From contig OZ251226.1 of the NCBI GenBank assembly GCA_965240325.2, forward strand, positions 2,542,001-2,606,000: DNA of 64,000 nucleotides, written 5' to 3'. Each line of letters opens with the position of its first letter. Position 1 is the stretch's first letter. The notes beneath the pieces are model-generated. The model saw nothing but the letters and a program-made list of their open reading frames with translations. It had not been told where the DNA came from and made no database searches. Below are positions 1 through 10,032 of this stretch, piece after piece. This DNA is from Rebecca billardiae RCC1528. Its lineage: Eukaryota > Haptophyta. The position numbers and the translations under genes are program-made.

Positions 1-1
1 A

Positions 2-364
2 GCGCCGATGCGCGCGCTGCACGCAGCCGAGCCGGCGGTGCTCGCGCACATCATGAAGACAGCACGCCGAACCGAGTCCGGCGGCTTCGACCTGTACGCG
101 CTGACGGGCCCGGGCGGGCTCCTCGCCATCAAGGAGGCCATGGACCAAGGTCTGGCCGTGACGGCTGCGCCGAGCGTGCCTCGGCGCGCGCTCGCGCTCG
201 CTGCCACGTATGGATGGCTGATGGTGGTTGCCACCATCGCCGGTGCGGCGAATACGCTCGGCGTCGTCACCCGCTTCGTGACGACAGCATCTGGCGCCAT
301 GACAGCCGCAGCTGCCGCGCTACACCTTGGAGGAGCGTTGGCGTCGTGTGTGCCGAACGTTTGA
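2..364 (+). CDS. 3' end of a truncated gene, unknown membrane-like protein
   Basis: The frame is open from the left edge of the window to a stop at 362-364, so this is probably the C-terminal ~120 residues of a protein that begins upstream; an ATG at 8 is available but need not be the start. The visible part has a short segment containing TGPGG (about residue 35) and then two hydrophobic stretches (roughly residues 60-80 and 90-112) that could be membrane helices. A TGP(G) motif occurs in some GT32-like glycosyltransferases, but this is too little to assign a function. Codon use is less G/C-biased than in the confident genes, so it may also be a decayed or chance frame. Confidence 0.3.
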   Translation, partial: APMRALHAAEPAVLAHIMKTARRTESGGFDLYALTGPGGLLAIKEAMDQGLAVTAAPSVPRRALALAATYGWLMVVATIAGAANTLGVVTRFVTTASGAMTAAAAALHLGGALASCVPNV

Positions 365-1533
365 CCCTGCCAACCACGACCGTGGTGAATTTTACTATTA
401 CGCTGCATCAACTATCGTCAAGTGCATGACGAACACGGACAGCATGATCACGAGACTCTGGCGCGGATCGGTGGCGTCAGCTAGCAGCGCCAGTCATTCG
501 ACCGCAGCAGATAACGGTTATGGCTCGCGGGCTGCGATAGTTATCTGATGAATAATTAAATGTATTAACTTAATAACTTTCTAGTAAAATAGTAAGCCGG
601 ACGCAATCGGTATAAGCTCCGAACTCCGAAGTCCGACGTTATAAGCTATATACTCAATCAAGTGCAACTGGGACTTATCACTAGTCACTACTGCGCAATA
701 CGGATCTGCATATATCACTTATCAGATCACTGCTTCGCCTTATGCTAGACTGAAACTGAGAGTGAGTGACCGAGCCGACTGATTGGCTGGTTCACATCGC
801 TATACGCACACTGTCCCACTATGACTATTAACGTCCTCGCCGGCGGCCTGGCGGCCGGCCCGGTCACGGCCCCGCGGCCGCAGCCGCTCGGGCGCCGCCG
901 GCCGGGTGCGGCGCGCGCCTAGCCTGGACTCCATCAAGTCACGTACGACAGCACGGCCGGCGCTTCTGACCACTGGCACAGTGCGCAGGCCTGCTGCATC
1001 ATGCACCAATGCCACTGATTTGCGCTCCAAAAGTGCCCCAACTTTGCTTCGGCTCGCCTGCCTGGCCTGAAAGACTCAGCGGGGGGCTCTGCCACCCTGC
1101 GCCCCCCGCGTCTGCGCGGCGGGCGGCGGACCTAAGAAACTGAGAGTGAGACTAGTGGTCTAGCTACGTAGGCGCTCTGGCTACCGAACGTCTAAGAAAC
1201 CGATCGGAGACTACTGTCACTACCAGCAGTGAGATCGATCTGACTTCTTATTGCCAGCGATAGTGCGCCTGTATGTATGCATAATCAGTGCTGGCTAGTG
1301 CTGCCATCAGTGCCCATGATGGCCATTGCCCTGGCATTTTGGCATTCTGCTGTCTGCTGCAAGGCGCAACACTGCCACTGGTGTGGTCCCCTCACCCCTG
1401 GCATAGGTGCCAGTAGTGCGCCCGGCGTTGCCGTTGGCAATGCGGTTGACAGAGTTGGCCCTGAATCTCCTACCCTACCCCGATTCCGTCTCGTCATATG
1501 GCGTGTGTGTGCCCTCAGAGCGGCGAATTATCC

Positions 1534-1902
1534 ATGTCTGACCCTTAACTGGATTCCAGCACTTCTGTGCGCTGACGGCTGGCGAGACCCAAAACCGCCT
1601 CCGAGCGAGTGATAGCAATGTCAAGGGCGTTCCCGGGATCCTGCCACACGCTCCCGAAAGCAATGCCCCCCCCTGGGGGGGGCATTGCTACCGGACTGGC
1701 GCGGGCCGTAATCAAATGTACCCGCTTGAAATAGAGGAAGCCACTTTCAATAGGAACGCGGTTCGATTTGGCGTATGACCAGTGCGGGGAACGCCCCTGG
1801 CTCGCGGCTGTATCGGTGTCTATGTTTAATCCCTAACCCGATATTCCACTGCATATATGTGCGCTGGCGGCTGGCGTTGACCCTAAACCTCCCCCTAGTG
1901 AT
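1534..1902 (+). repeat. Diverged direct duplication, ~80-bp units
   Basis: Units 1534-1613 and 1822-1902 align along their whole length with scattered substitutions. Shared blocks include TGTGCGCTG-CGGCTGGCG, GACCC-AAACC and a closing AGTGAT. The spacing is ~288 bp, so the original duplicated unit may have been longer and included the hairpin between them. Confidence 0.6.
1659..1689. repeat. Perfect 15-bp inverted repeat (hairpin)
   Basis: Arms 1659-1673 and 1675-1689 are exact reverse complements around a single T; each arm is AGCAATG followed by eight C, or the reverse complement. It lies between the two copies of a diverged direct repeat and is not attached to a gene. Confidence 0.85.
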
Positions 1903-2164
1903 CGCGTGTGCGCTGCCGATTCGGTAACGGCTACCCCGTCGACTTTTCATAGTATAAATTGCGTAAAAATGGCGCGGCGGTGATCAAAATAAGTGATGCG
2001 CCCGGATTGCCCGCGCCAAAATTACGCGACGCCTTTTTCGGTTTGGCCAAATCCGCCGCCGCCGCCTAACCATCCATTATAATATTGTCAGCGGACGTGA
2101 AACCGCTGCTGCTGCCGCGCGCACCCCTATCCTTGCCCACGGCCCGGAGCGCGAGGCGGCCCCG

Positions 2165-4141
2165 ATGCGCGCGCGCACGAGCGGCTTCGGCACGAGCGCG
2201 CGTCGCGACGTGCCGTCGCACCCCCACATCCACGGCATCGTCGCGCCGGGCCCGGGCCGGTACCACGTCTGGTCGAGCCACGACAACTGCTCGCCGTACG
2301 ACGCGCTGTCCGGCCTGGACAAGGGGCGCACGGCCGTGGTCGCGCCCACGCCCCACGACGTGGCGTCTCGGCGCACGGCGGGGCTCGCGACGGAGGCACG
2401 CCGAGCGGTGATGCACCGCGACCACGACGCGCGCAACCTCGCCAGCCGGCACGTCAACATGCACACGGACGGTGTCGTTGGCGACGAGTCGCAGCGCGCG
2501 ATCGCTCGCGCCGCCAAGCAGCTCAACAAGTATGGCTCGGTGCCGATGCACTCGATCGCCGACCTGAACGGTGGGCAGAGCGTCGGCCCAGCAACGGACG
2601 GGGCCGACCTGCGCCGCGCGCGCGACGAGTTTGAGCGCCTGGCCCCGAGCGACGACGCCGAGCTGCGCGGCACCGGCTCGGAGTGGGAGCGCCGCCGCTC
2701 GTCGCCCGCGGCCGCCTCCGGCTGGGCGGGGCGGTCGAGCGGGGGCTACGAGCCGTACTCGTCTGAGCCGCACGGAGCGCCGACGTACCCGTACGACCCG
2801 TACGCCTCGTACGCGCCCCCGCCCCCGCCCCGCCCCACCGCCGCCGCCGCCGGCGTGTACGACCCCGACCTGGTGTACGAGCAGGCGCGGCGCGACACGC
2901 TGCGCGGCACCGGCCCTGCGCCGTACGCGCCGCCCGACGGGGGCGGGCGGCGGCCGCGCTCGCCGGTGCTGGCACGGCCCGCGTCTGCGTCGGTGGTCGG
3001 GTGGCACGACTCGCCGTCGCCCGCGCACCCGCCGCCGCCGCGCACGCCCGACCCGCGCCCCTCCGGCTGGGTGGAGCACCGCCTCGGCTCGTCCGCCGCC
3101 AGGCGCGGCGCGCGCGCGCTCGGCCGCTCAGACACGGAGCGCGACTGGGAGCTGCGCGCGTGGTACCTGACGCCGCACCTGGGCGGCGTGTCGTCGCAGC
3201 AGGTGGACGCGCTCGAGGGCTCGCTGCGCAAGCTCGTCGAGCAGCTCGAGGTCACCGCGGGCAACCGCACCAAGGCGATGCGCCGGCTGTTTGCAGACTT
3301 CCCGTCGGGCGCGCGCGCGCTTTACGACGGCGGCATCAGCGCCTCCGAGTTCGAGTCGATGCTCGTGCACCTGCGCGTGCAGTGGGCGACGGCGGCGACG
3401 GCGCGCGCGCTGTTCGAGCGGTACGACTTCGACGGCTCGACGCTCCTCAGCGCGCCCGAGCTCGAGGCCATGCTCTTCCGCGCGTCCGAGGGCTCGCGCG
3501 CGCGCGTCGCGATCGGCCGAGTGCGCGAGGCGCTGGCCGCGCGCGGCGCGTCAGGCCTCAAGGAGATGAAGGACACGATCAAGCAGTTCCGCGTGTTCGA
3601 CGCGGACGGCTCGAGCTACATCGACCGGGACGAGTTCCGCCGGGGCATGAGCATCTGCCTCCGCGGCACCGACATCTGGCCGCTCAGCCGGCAGGACGAG
3701 GAGGCGCTGTTCAAGACGTTCGACCACAACGGCGACGGCAAGATTGCCTTTGAGGAGCTTGCGCGCACCGTGCGCAACCCGATGGCGGGCGAGCGGCGCG
3801 CGGCGGTGCTGCGCGCGTACGACGGGCTGTGCGCGCGGCTCGGCGCGGACCCGCGCGTGGGCATCGTCCTCGCCGACATCGGCCGCGAGTACGACGCCTC
3901 GATGCACCCGGACGTGCAGTCCGGGCGCGCGACGCGCGACGAGGTGCTGCGCGCGTACCTCGACGGCTTCAACAAGAACGAGGACGAGCTCGTCACGCTC
4001 GACGAGTTTGTCGAGTACTACACGTGGCTCAACTGGTGCGTGGAGGACGACAAGGCGTTCCTCGACATGGTGTACCACTCGCTCAATCCCGAGGACTCGC
4101 GCTGGGGCCCCAGGCGGGGCGCCGGCCGCGAGGTGCGGTAG
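2165..4141 (+). CDS. Calcyphosin-like EF-hand protein
   Basis: A 658-residue single-exon gene. The N-terminal ~300 residues are low-complexity, rich in Ala, Arg, Pro and Tyr. The C-terminal half carries EF-hand loops near residues 416 (DFDGSTLLSAPE), 478 (DADGSSYIDRDE), 519 (DHNGDGKIAFEE) and 601 (NKNEDELVTLDE); the second and third have textbook Ca2+ ligands, the fourth is degenerate with Asn in position 1. The order of EF-hands and the closing segment with DEFVEYYTW resemble calcyphosine/CAPSL, a family often found in cilia and flagella. It is therefore likely a Ca2+-responsive, possibly axonemal protein; the flagellar role is inference. The start at 2165 is the first ATG in frame after the AT-richer leader. 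No introns are needed. Confidence 0.85.
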   Translation: MRARTSGFGTSARRDVPSHPHIHGIVAPGPGRYHVWSSHDNCSPYDALSGLDKGRTAVVAPTPHDVASRRTAGLATEARRAVMHRDHDARNLASRHVNMHTDGVVGDESQRAIARAAKQLNKYGSVPMHSIADLNGGQSVGPATDGADLRRARDEFERLAPSDDAELRGTGSEWERRRSSPAAASGWAGRSSGGYEPYSSEPHGAPTYPYDPYASYAPPPPPRPTAAAAGVYDPDLVYEQARRDTLRGTGPAPYAPPDGGGRRPRSPVLARPASASVVGWHDSPSPAHPPPPRTPDPRPSGWVEHRLGSSAARRGARALGRSDTERDWELRAWYLTPHLGGVSSQQVDALEGSLRKLVEQLEVTAGNRTKAMRRLFADFPSGARALYDGGISASEFESMLVHLRVQWATAATARALFERYDFDGSTLLSAPELEAMLFRASEGSRARVAIGRVREALAARGASGLKEMKDTIKQFRVFDADGSSYIDRDEFRRGMSICLRGTDIWPLSRQDEEALFKTFDHNGDGKIAFEELARTVRNPMAGERRAAVLRAYDGLCARLGADPRVGIVLADIGREYDASMHPDVQSGRATRDEVLRAYLDGFNKNEDELVTLDEFVEYYTWLNWCVEDDKAFLDMVYHSLNPEDSRWGPRRGAGREVR

Positions 4142-4630
4142 GCGAGTAGAAGGCTCGGCAGCGCCGGGCGTGCGCCGCACGGCAAACGCCGAGGACCCGC
4201 TAATGACCCGCGGCCGGTCGCGGCCGCGCTCGCCAGTCTGCTTGGCTGGTGCGCAGCAGCGAGCACGAGTGCAGTGGCTGATCTAGGGATCCACTGGCCA
4301 TCAGCGCGGCTGCGCGCAGCCGCCGCCGACCGCCAGCCTCTGCCGTCGGACCATCATTGCTAGAGTCTGTCAGTCGTAACAAAGTTGTGCACCGCGTGCT
4401 GATGAACACCGTGGCACTGACTCTCAAGTGAATACTCGCCTGCCTGAGCTGTGTGCGTCTCTTATTCTTAGTAACTGTACTGTCATTCGGATCGTCGATC
4501 CGGCACCCGTGCGTCCCCTCGGTCCCCTGGTCCGGCCCACAGAGTCCTGGTCGCCGGGGTGACTGAACCGTCGCCCGAAGCATCTGTGGTGCAGCCGGGC
4601 ACCTGCTGGGACCGACGCGCGGGACACAGC
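4142..4630. other. Gap between genes containing dispersed element copy A
   Basis: No gene seen. It contains one copy of the dispersed element (4436-4479), about 150 bases before the start codon of the next gene. Confidence 0.5.
4436..4479 (+). repeat. Dispersed conserved element, copy A
   Basis: Contains TCTCTTATTCTTAGTAA with one A missing relative to the other two copies. It matches copy B (26310-26355, minus strand) over about 44 bases and copy C (48136-48168) over the central 33. It lies between two plus-strand genes. Confidence 0.8.
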
Positions 4631-5446
4631 ATGCACGCTGCCGGCACCTTGCTCGCATGCCTGCTCGGCGCCGGAGCGGCGCCACGCATGCGGCCGTCGC
4701 TGACCCTCTCCACCCCACTCAAAACGCATGTCCGCGTGCGAATGTCCTCGGAGGACATTGACGAGTCGGGCGCACAGTCGTCGTCTGGGATGCCCGCGAT
4801 GCTCGAGCGGCGGGTGCCGTACGAGCAGCAGGCGGTCGTGCAGCTGAAGGAGCTTCAGGACGGCGCCTTCTACGACTGGGCCACGCTCCCTGTGGGTGCG
4901 CTGATCCCACGCTTCGCCGTGGTGTACGTCCTCTTCGCCGGCGTGGGTGGCTTTGTCGCGACGGGCACATATGACTTCCCAGACGAGCTGCTGCAGATTG
5001 CGCTCGCGGGCAACGTGGGCGGGGTGTTCATGACGCTGCTCTTCATGCTGCGCATCTACTCGGGCTGGTCGTACGTCAGCGAGCGGCTCAGCATGCCCGT
5101 GCTCGACTACGAAGAGTCGAGCTGGGCCGACGGCTTTGAGGCGAAAAAGCCGGACGAGGTGCGGGCACGCGACCAGTACCTCAACGAGTTCACGGTCAAG
5201 CCCGTCCTCGGCAAGCTGCGCCCGCTCGTCGGCGCGACTGCGGGCGCAGCGCTTCTCTCAGTTGTCGCCTTGAAGGTGCTCGGTGGCGCGCCCGAGGAGC
5301 CGTACAGCCCCGAATACCTCTCCAACCTCAGCATGGATGACAAAGCCGCTGAGCGCGAGCGCGCGCGCGCGGCCAAGGTGGGCAAGCCGGCCTACTGCCA
5401 GGACCGCTACTACAAGGTGGTTGCGGGGGGCAATGGCTGCGACTAG
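4631..5446 (+). CDS. Plastid Ycf36/CGLD27 (DUF1230) family membrane protein
   Basis: 271 residues. Residues 1-18 form a hydrophobic signal-peptide core and are followed by a basic/hydroxylated transit-like stretch, i.e. a bipartite plastid presequence; this is why ATG 4631 is preferred to the in-frame ATG at 4559. The mature part matches the DUF1230 pattern: a short N-terminal motif (VPYEQQAVVQLKELQ), membrane segments around residues 90-113 and 122-142, then LRIYSGWSYVSERL, YEESSWADGFEA and a VKPVLGKLRPL segment before a last hydrophobic stretch. The family is plastid-encoded (ycf36) in many red algae and nuclear (CGLD27) in green algae and diatoms; a photosynthesis-linked role, reported in connection with iron supply, is suspected but the biochemistry is unclear. 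Here it is nuclear. The C-terminal tail is charged and contains two Cys residues. Confidence 0.88.
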   Translation: MHAAGTLLACLLGAGAAPRMRPSLTLSTPLKTHVRVRMSSEDIDESGAQSSSGMPAMLERRVPYEQQAVVQLKELQDGAFYDWATLPVGALIPRFAVVYVLFAGVGGFVATGTYDFPDELLQIALAGNVGGVFMTLLFMLRIYSGWSYVSERLSMPVLDYEESSWADGFEAKKPDEVRARDQYLNEFTVKPVLGKLRPLVGATAGAALLSVVALKVLGGAPEEPYSPEYLSNLSMDDKAAERERARAAKVGKPAYCQDRYYKVVAGGNGCD

Positions 5447-7959
5447 GTGCTGAGCGTACCCGCGGCCAAAGCGTCCTCAACGTCGAACCACCTCTACTTA
5501 TTTCGCCTGATGCTGCGCTGCATGTTGCATACGTATGAGCAGCAGCACGCAGGAGCTGTACAGTGTACACGCGCAAGCCGCGCGTCTTGCAGCTTGCCCG
5601 CTTAGCTTGGCCTTGGGCGGCAACGCGGCGCGAGTTGCGATGATGCTCTTTGGAAGGCACAAGTTGCGCCTGACAACGAGGCGGGCATCGCATTACTACT
5701 AAGAGTTGTCGTGGTATAGTATATTCGTCATGCATAGCATATCGCGTAGAGTCATCGTGAATTTCACCGTCGGACCGCGTCCACCCGCGCATTATATAAT
5801 ATATTATTATATACTTATTTTATTCTATTAATCTATATACTTTTATGGCCCGCGGTGCAGGGCGGAACGCGCAGCGTGGAGCCCGCTCCGTGGGCCCTAA
5901 CCACGTTTCAAAAAGATCTTTGATCAAAGAAAAAAGGGACGGGGCGGTGTTTTCCAGACTCAGAGTGGAGGAGACCGAGTAACGAGTTTCGATTTTTTGA
6001 GACCTCCCGTTACACATGGATTAGCGTCGAAACAGGTCGCGTCCGCCGTCTTGAATAGTGAACAGAGGAATCAACGAAACCCACGCCCAAGTGTGCCAGA
6101 CTGGGTAAATTTTGTGGGTAGACTCTCGTTCTAGTGTGACCATAGTAAAATAATATGGCCTCGCCGCCGCAATATGCCAAGAACGACCGTTGACATAATC
6201 GTCCAACCAACTCCAATAGTGCGAGACATTGAAAAATACCCGCCGCAGCTATCGTCCGTATAGTCGGAGCCGGAGGGGGCGCGCGCGGCTAAAGGGCCGA
6301 GCCACTATAAGTGTCAGGTTACCCAGATCGCGCGGAGTTAAAAACCCATCGTTTTGGTCAAAACTGGGCGCAAAGTCTGGTCTTTCTGCCGGCGGATCGC
6401 GTGATCGGTGATGGCAGAGGAGCACTGCAGCTGCGCCTTCTCCCCCGGGCGACCCGGCGCCAGCGGCGCGGCGCGCGCGCGGCTGCGACTCGGCGCTCGC
6501 GCTCGACCCGTACGACAGCCGCACCGGACTCGCTGCGCCCCTTGGCTCGCTTGCCCACAGAGCGCCGCGCGGACCTGGCATGCGGGCCGCGGGCCATGCC
6601 CAAGGTACCAATCATCAAATTTGTGCGACGCCGCTAGCGGCGAGGTTGGCACCGGCGACGAGTAGGATGGGACATGGGTTCTTGACCTCCGCACGTCCCA
6701 CGCGGAAGTCAAGAGCGCGTCGGAGCGGCCGGGGACCGCGACCTCGTCGCTGCCGCCGTCGCACAAATTCGCGCACGTCGGCCGTGGGCACGTTGCCGCA
6801 CGATGGCGGCTGCCTGACAGTTATAGTGGCTTAACCCCTTAGTCATCCCCGCGTTTTGTATGTACATCCGGGAGACGAGGCGTCGCGAAGGCGCCCCCCT
6901 CGCCCCTCGCCGAGCCGACCCCCGCCGCCCGGGGGCGGGCTGCTGGGCGCACGAGCGCGAGCTGACCACCGGCGTGAAGCCGAGGTGGAGCCAACTCGTC
7001 CTTCAGCTCGCAGGCGGCCCGGCTCCTGCGGCCGACCGCCCTGCTCGGGCATCCGCCTGCCTGCTTTGGCGGCGGAGGCAAAACCGTACGGCCTAGCCCG
7101 CCGCCGCCACGCGGCGGCCAGTCGGGGTGTCGTGTCGCGATTTGCGGGTGCGCGCCTCGCGGGGCAGGTGGCACTGTCCCGCCCGAGCGGTTCCGACCCC
7201 CGAAATTCCCTCGCAAGCGCCCGCGAACGCGGATCCTCGCCGCGGGCTCGCCGGGGCCCATGTGCGCACCCGGGTGCCCCTGTCGAGCCAGTCTGGTGCG
7301 AGCACCGAAGGATGGTGCGGGCCGGGAGGCGTGGTGTGCGACGCCACCGAGGCCGCGGGCCAGCTAGGCACCGCTTGCGCGCCCACCAGTAGCCTGTGGC
7401 CCGACCACGCGTTCAACCGTGGCACCCGATGGCAGTCACGGTGCTCTGCGCCTGCGGCTGGAGCGCGCTGTGCGCTCAGACGCGAGCGGCCGCCAAGTTG
7501 CCGGGTAGACGCCGTGCGCACGCTCTGGCAGCTGCGGATCAGCATCCTGCGAAGCTCTGCTGCCCCCACCTGAATGCTCGCACCACCCACCACGCGGCCA
7601 GCCGGCCGCGCGCGCCGCGCGGCCACCGTCACCCGACGACTGCGAGCCTTGGGATAGCTACTGCGCGTATATTGTGTGCTGCTCAACGTGGGTGATGACA
7701 GCACAGCTGCGCCGCGGGCCACCAACTACGTTGGTTCTGACGGAAGAGGACCGCGGAACGCGCGGTCATTGGACAGCATCATCGAAATGATATGCCGACG
7801 ATATGTATCCGTTATATTGGATGATGACGAAGTAGGATTCTTGTCTCAGTAGTTGTCTCGGCCTCGGGCTCCCGCTTAGCGGCCAGCCTCAGCCGAGCTT
7901 GACGACTCAGGCTCAGCGCCGAGCACGGGCTGCTAGCTAGCGGCGAGGTCCGGGTCCGA
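5447..7959. other. Gene-poor 2.5-kb gap
   Basis: I see no convincing gene. The region mixes an AT-rich island (about 5785-5840), a moderate-GC stretch (5900-6400) with many short stops, and a very GC-rich stretch (6400-7700) in which every frame is open by chance with Arg/Ala/Pro-rich translations. A minus-strand frame at 6021-6206 has a non-random aromatic-rich look but matches no family I know. It is also the region downstream of both flanking convergent genes. Confidence 0.4.
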
Positions 7960-9481
7960 TTACTGCTTGACGGGTGGACGAACCTGCGCATACGATGACG
8001 GAGAGTCGCTGCCCCCCCAAGCAGAGCCACTCCCTACACCCGCCGCAGGGCCCTGGCCAGGCGCGCGCACGAGCGAATCCAATTCGGCGCCACTCGCCGC
8101 GTCGGACGCGGAGCCGCTGTCCGCCGCAGCCAGTGCTGCCGCGACGCGCGCGCGCCACTCAATGTCCGCGCGACAGATGGGGCACGAGTCGAGCTGGTCC
8201 GCGCACTCGCCGCAGAGGGCGATGTGCCCACACGGCGCGAGCACCGTGTCGATGGCGCGGTCAAAGCACACGACACACTCCGCGTCGTCGCCCGCCACGC
8301 GGTACACATGGCCCAGGCCGCCGTTCCGCAGGTGGTGCGGCGGCAGCGGGCCTTCGTGCCATCCGCCCTCGCGGCCTCCCGGCGGCGGCGCCGCCGCGTA
8401 GGGCGGCGGTGGCGCCGACGGCATCGGCGGCGCGGAGGGCGCAGGCGGCGCGAGGCCAGCGCTCGCTGCGCACGCCGCCGGCATCGGCGGCGCGGACGGC
8501 GCGGGCAACGGCGGGATGGCGAGGGGCCACAGGTGGAAGTGGCCGCGCCCCGAGTAGAGCAGCGCTGAGACGGACCACACGCCTCGCACGCCCTGCGACC
8601 ACGCGCTGCCGACGCCGTAGCCCGTGTACAGCACGGAGTGGCCCATGTTCTCGGACGGGTCGCCGGTGCCGCGCTGGTAGACCTTCCACAGTCGCAGCCG
8701 CCCCGAGTGCGCGTCGAAGCGCCCCGAGAGGGCGTACGCCCCCACGGCGTCGGTGCCACTGCCGCGCACCTGACCGCCCGATTCGAACGTGAGCGCGAAC
8801 GTGAAGAGCGCGTGCCGCTGGCCGTACTGCTGGTAGTACCCGCTCCAGGTGCCCGAGGGCGGGAGCGCGGAGTACGCGGGCGGCGCGTCGAGCGACTCCG
8901 CCGCGGCCTGCCACGCTGGGCTGCCCGGCGGCGGCGCTGTCGCCGCGAGCAGCGGCGCCTCGCCGCGCGCGGCCGGGCCGCCGCCCGGCCGCGCCGCGCC
9001 GGACGAGCGCGCTCGCGCCCACGCGAGCCGCGCGTGCGCCAGGCGGTTGCGGGCAACGCGAAGCGCGAAGAGCGCGACGAGTAGCATCGACGGCAGCAGC
9101 GCGACCACCCAGCGCCACGCGCTCACGCCGCGCTCGAACTGCGGCGGCGCGGAGGGCCGGTGCGGCTGATACCAGCATGGGCGCTCGGCGCCGCGTGGCC
9201 ACTCGGCGAGCGCGTGCTCTGCGTGCGCGCGGCCCCTCGAGGAGAAGAAGGAGTGCGAGCCGATCCGCCGGCCCGCTTCGACCTCCGCCTCCGACGGACC
9301 CGGCCCGTACTCCTTCAACACGGCCGCACGGCGGCGCTCGCCCGCTTGGGTCGTGAACTCGACCTCGGAGCGCACGCTGTAGCACACGCCGCACGTGAGG
9401 TGCATCTGCGGCGTGCCCCACTCGATGCAGTGCCGCGTGCACGACGTGCGGCTGGCGCCGCCACCGCCTCCGCCACGGCTC

Positions 9482-9523
<42 letters not shown>

Positions 9524-9936
9524 GCGCCCTGGAGTCGGCGGCGCGTGCACACGTCACGGGCGCAGCACGACCTGGAATGATCGCAGCAGCTCTCGGGGAA
9601 GAAGGGGCGCGACGCGCGGGCGTCCTCGAGCCACCTGTCGTCATCGTACGCGCCACACCCTTCGAGGAAGCAGCCGTAGCGGCAGCGCACCTTGTATGAC
9701 CGGCAGCACACGTGCTCCTCGAGAGACGCGCGCGCGATCTTGCACCCTGCTCCCACGGCAGGCTCTGCGCCCGCATCGCGGACGGTGGGCGGCACGATGA
9801 GAGTGCAGACCAGGATGACCGTGAGGATGCCCACTGCGACGATCACGCTGCACAAGCAGGCGTGCGCCGGGTGCCCACGCGCCTGACGGCGCCAGCGCGC
9901 GACGGGACCACTCCTCGGCAGCCGGCCCCTTGCCAT
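7960..9936 (-). CDS. Membrane-anchored RING-finger protein (putative E3 ubiquitin ligase)
   Basis: 658 residues from ATG 9936, which has a good GCCATGG context; an in-frame ATG at 9966 would add ten. A membrane helix lies near residues 31-52, followed by a Cys-rich region (about 65-140), a long poly-Gly run encoded by (GCC/GGC)n near 9480-9520, a second membrane helix near 276-296, then a beta-rich segment with SGTDAVGAYALSGRFD and a C-terminal C3HC4 RING near residues 552-590 (CVVCF...CGHIALC...CPICR). The RING supports a ubiquitin-ligase role at a membrane, with the Cys-rich loop on the lumenal or outer side; substrates are unknown. It is transcribed divergently from the adjacent sulfotransferase, with only 96 bp between start codons. 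Confidence 0.8.
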
Positions 9937-10032
9937 GGCTACAATAAGTAGCGGATTCAGTCTCATTCAGAATGGCGGGTCATGACCTCCCAGCATCGCG
10001 GCCTGGCGGTGGCCGAACACAGCATCCCGTGC
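9937..10032. promoter_or_regulatory. Short bidirectional promoter region
   Basis: This 96-bp gap separates the start codons chosen for the RING gene (-) and the sulfotransferase (+). Both transcripts must initiate in or near it, so promoter elements are probably shared or embedded in coding sequence. No recognised motif. Confidence 0.45.

Larger units (their letters stand above)
365..2164. other. Gene-poor gap, lower GC, with decayed repeats
   Basis: No frame here looks like a gene. The stretch is AT-richer than the genes and holds a perfect hairpin (1659-1689), a diverged direct duplication (1534-1613 and 1822-1902), a GC-rich island around 840-960, and the 15-nt string gaaactgagagtgag twice (about 750 and 1138). 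The last ~200 bases before 2165 contain TTTTTCGG (2034-2041) and are the likely promoter and leader of the EF-hand gene. Confidence 0.5.

Noticed and set aside
8000-9700. Long plus-strand open frames opposite the RING-finger gene
   Set aside because: They are Arg/Pro/Ala-rich with no domains, and arise because stop codons are rare in both strands of GC-rich coding DNA.
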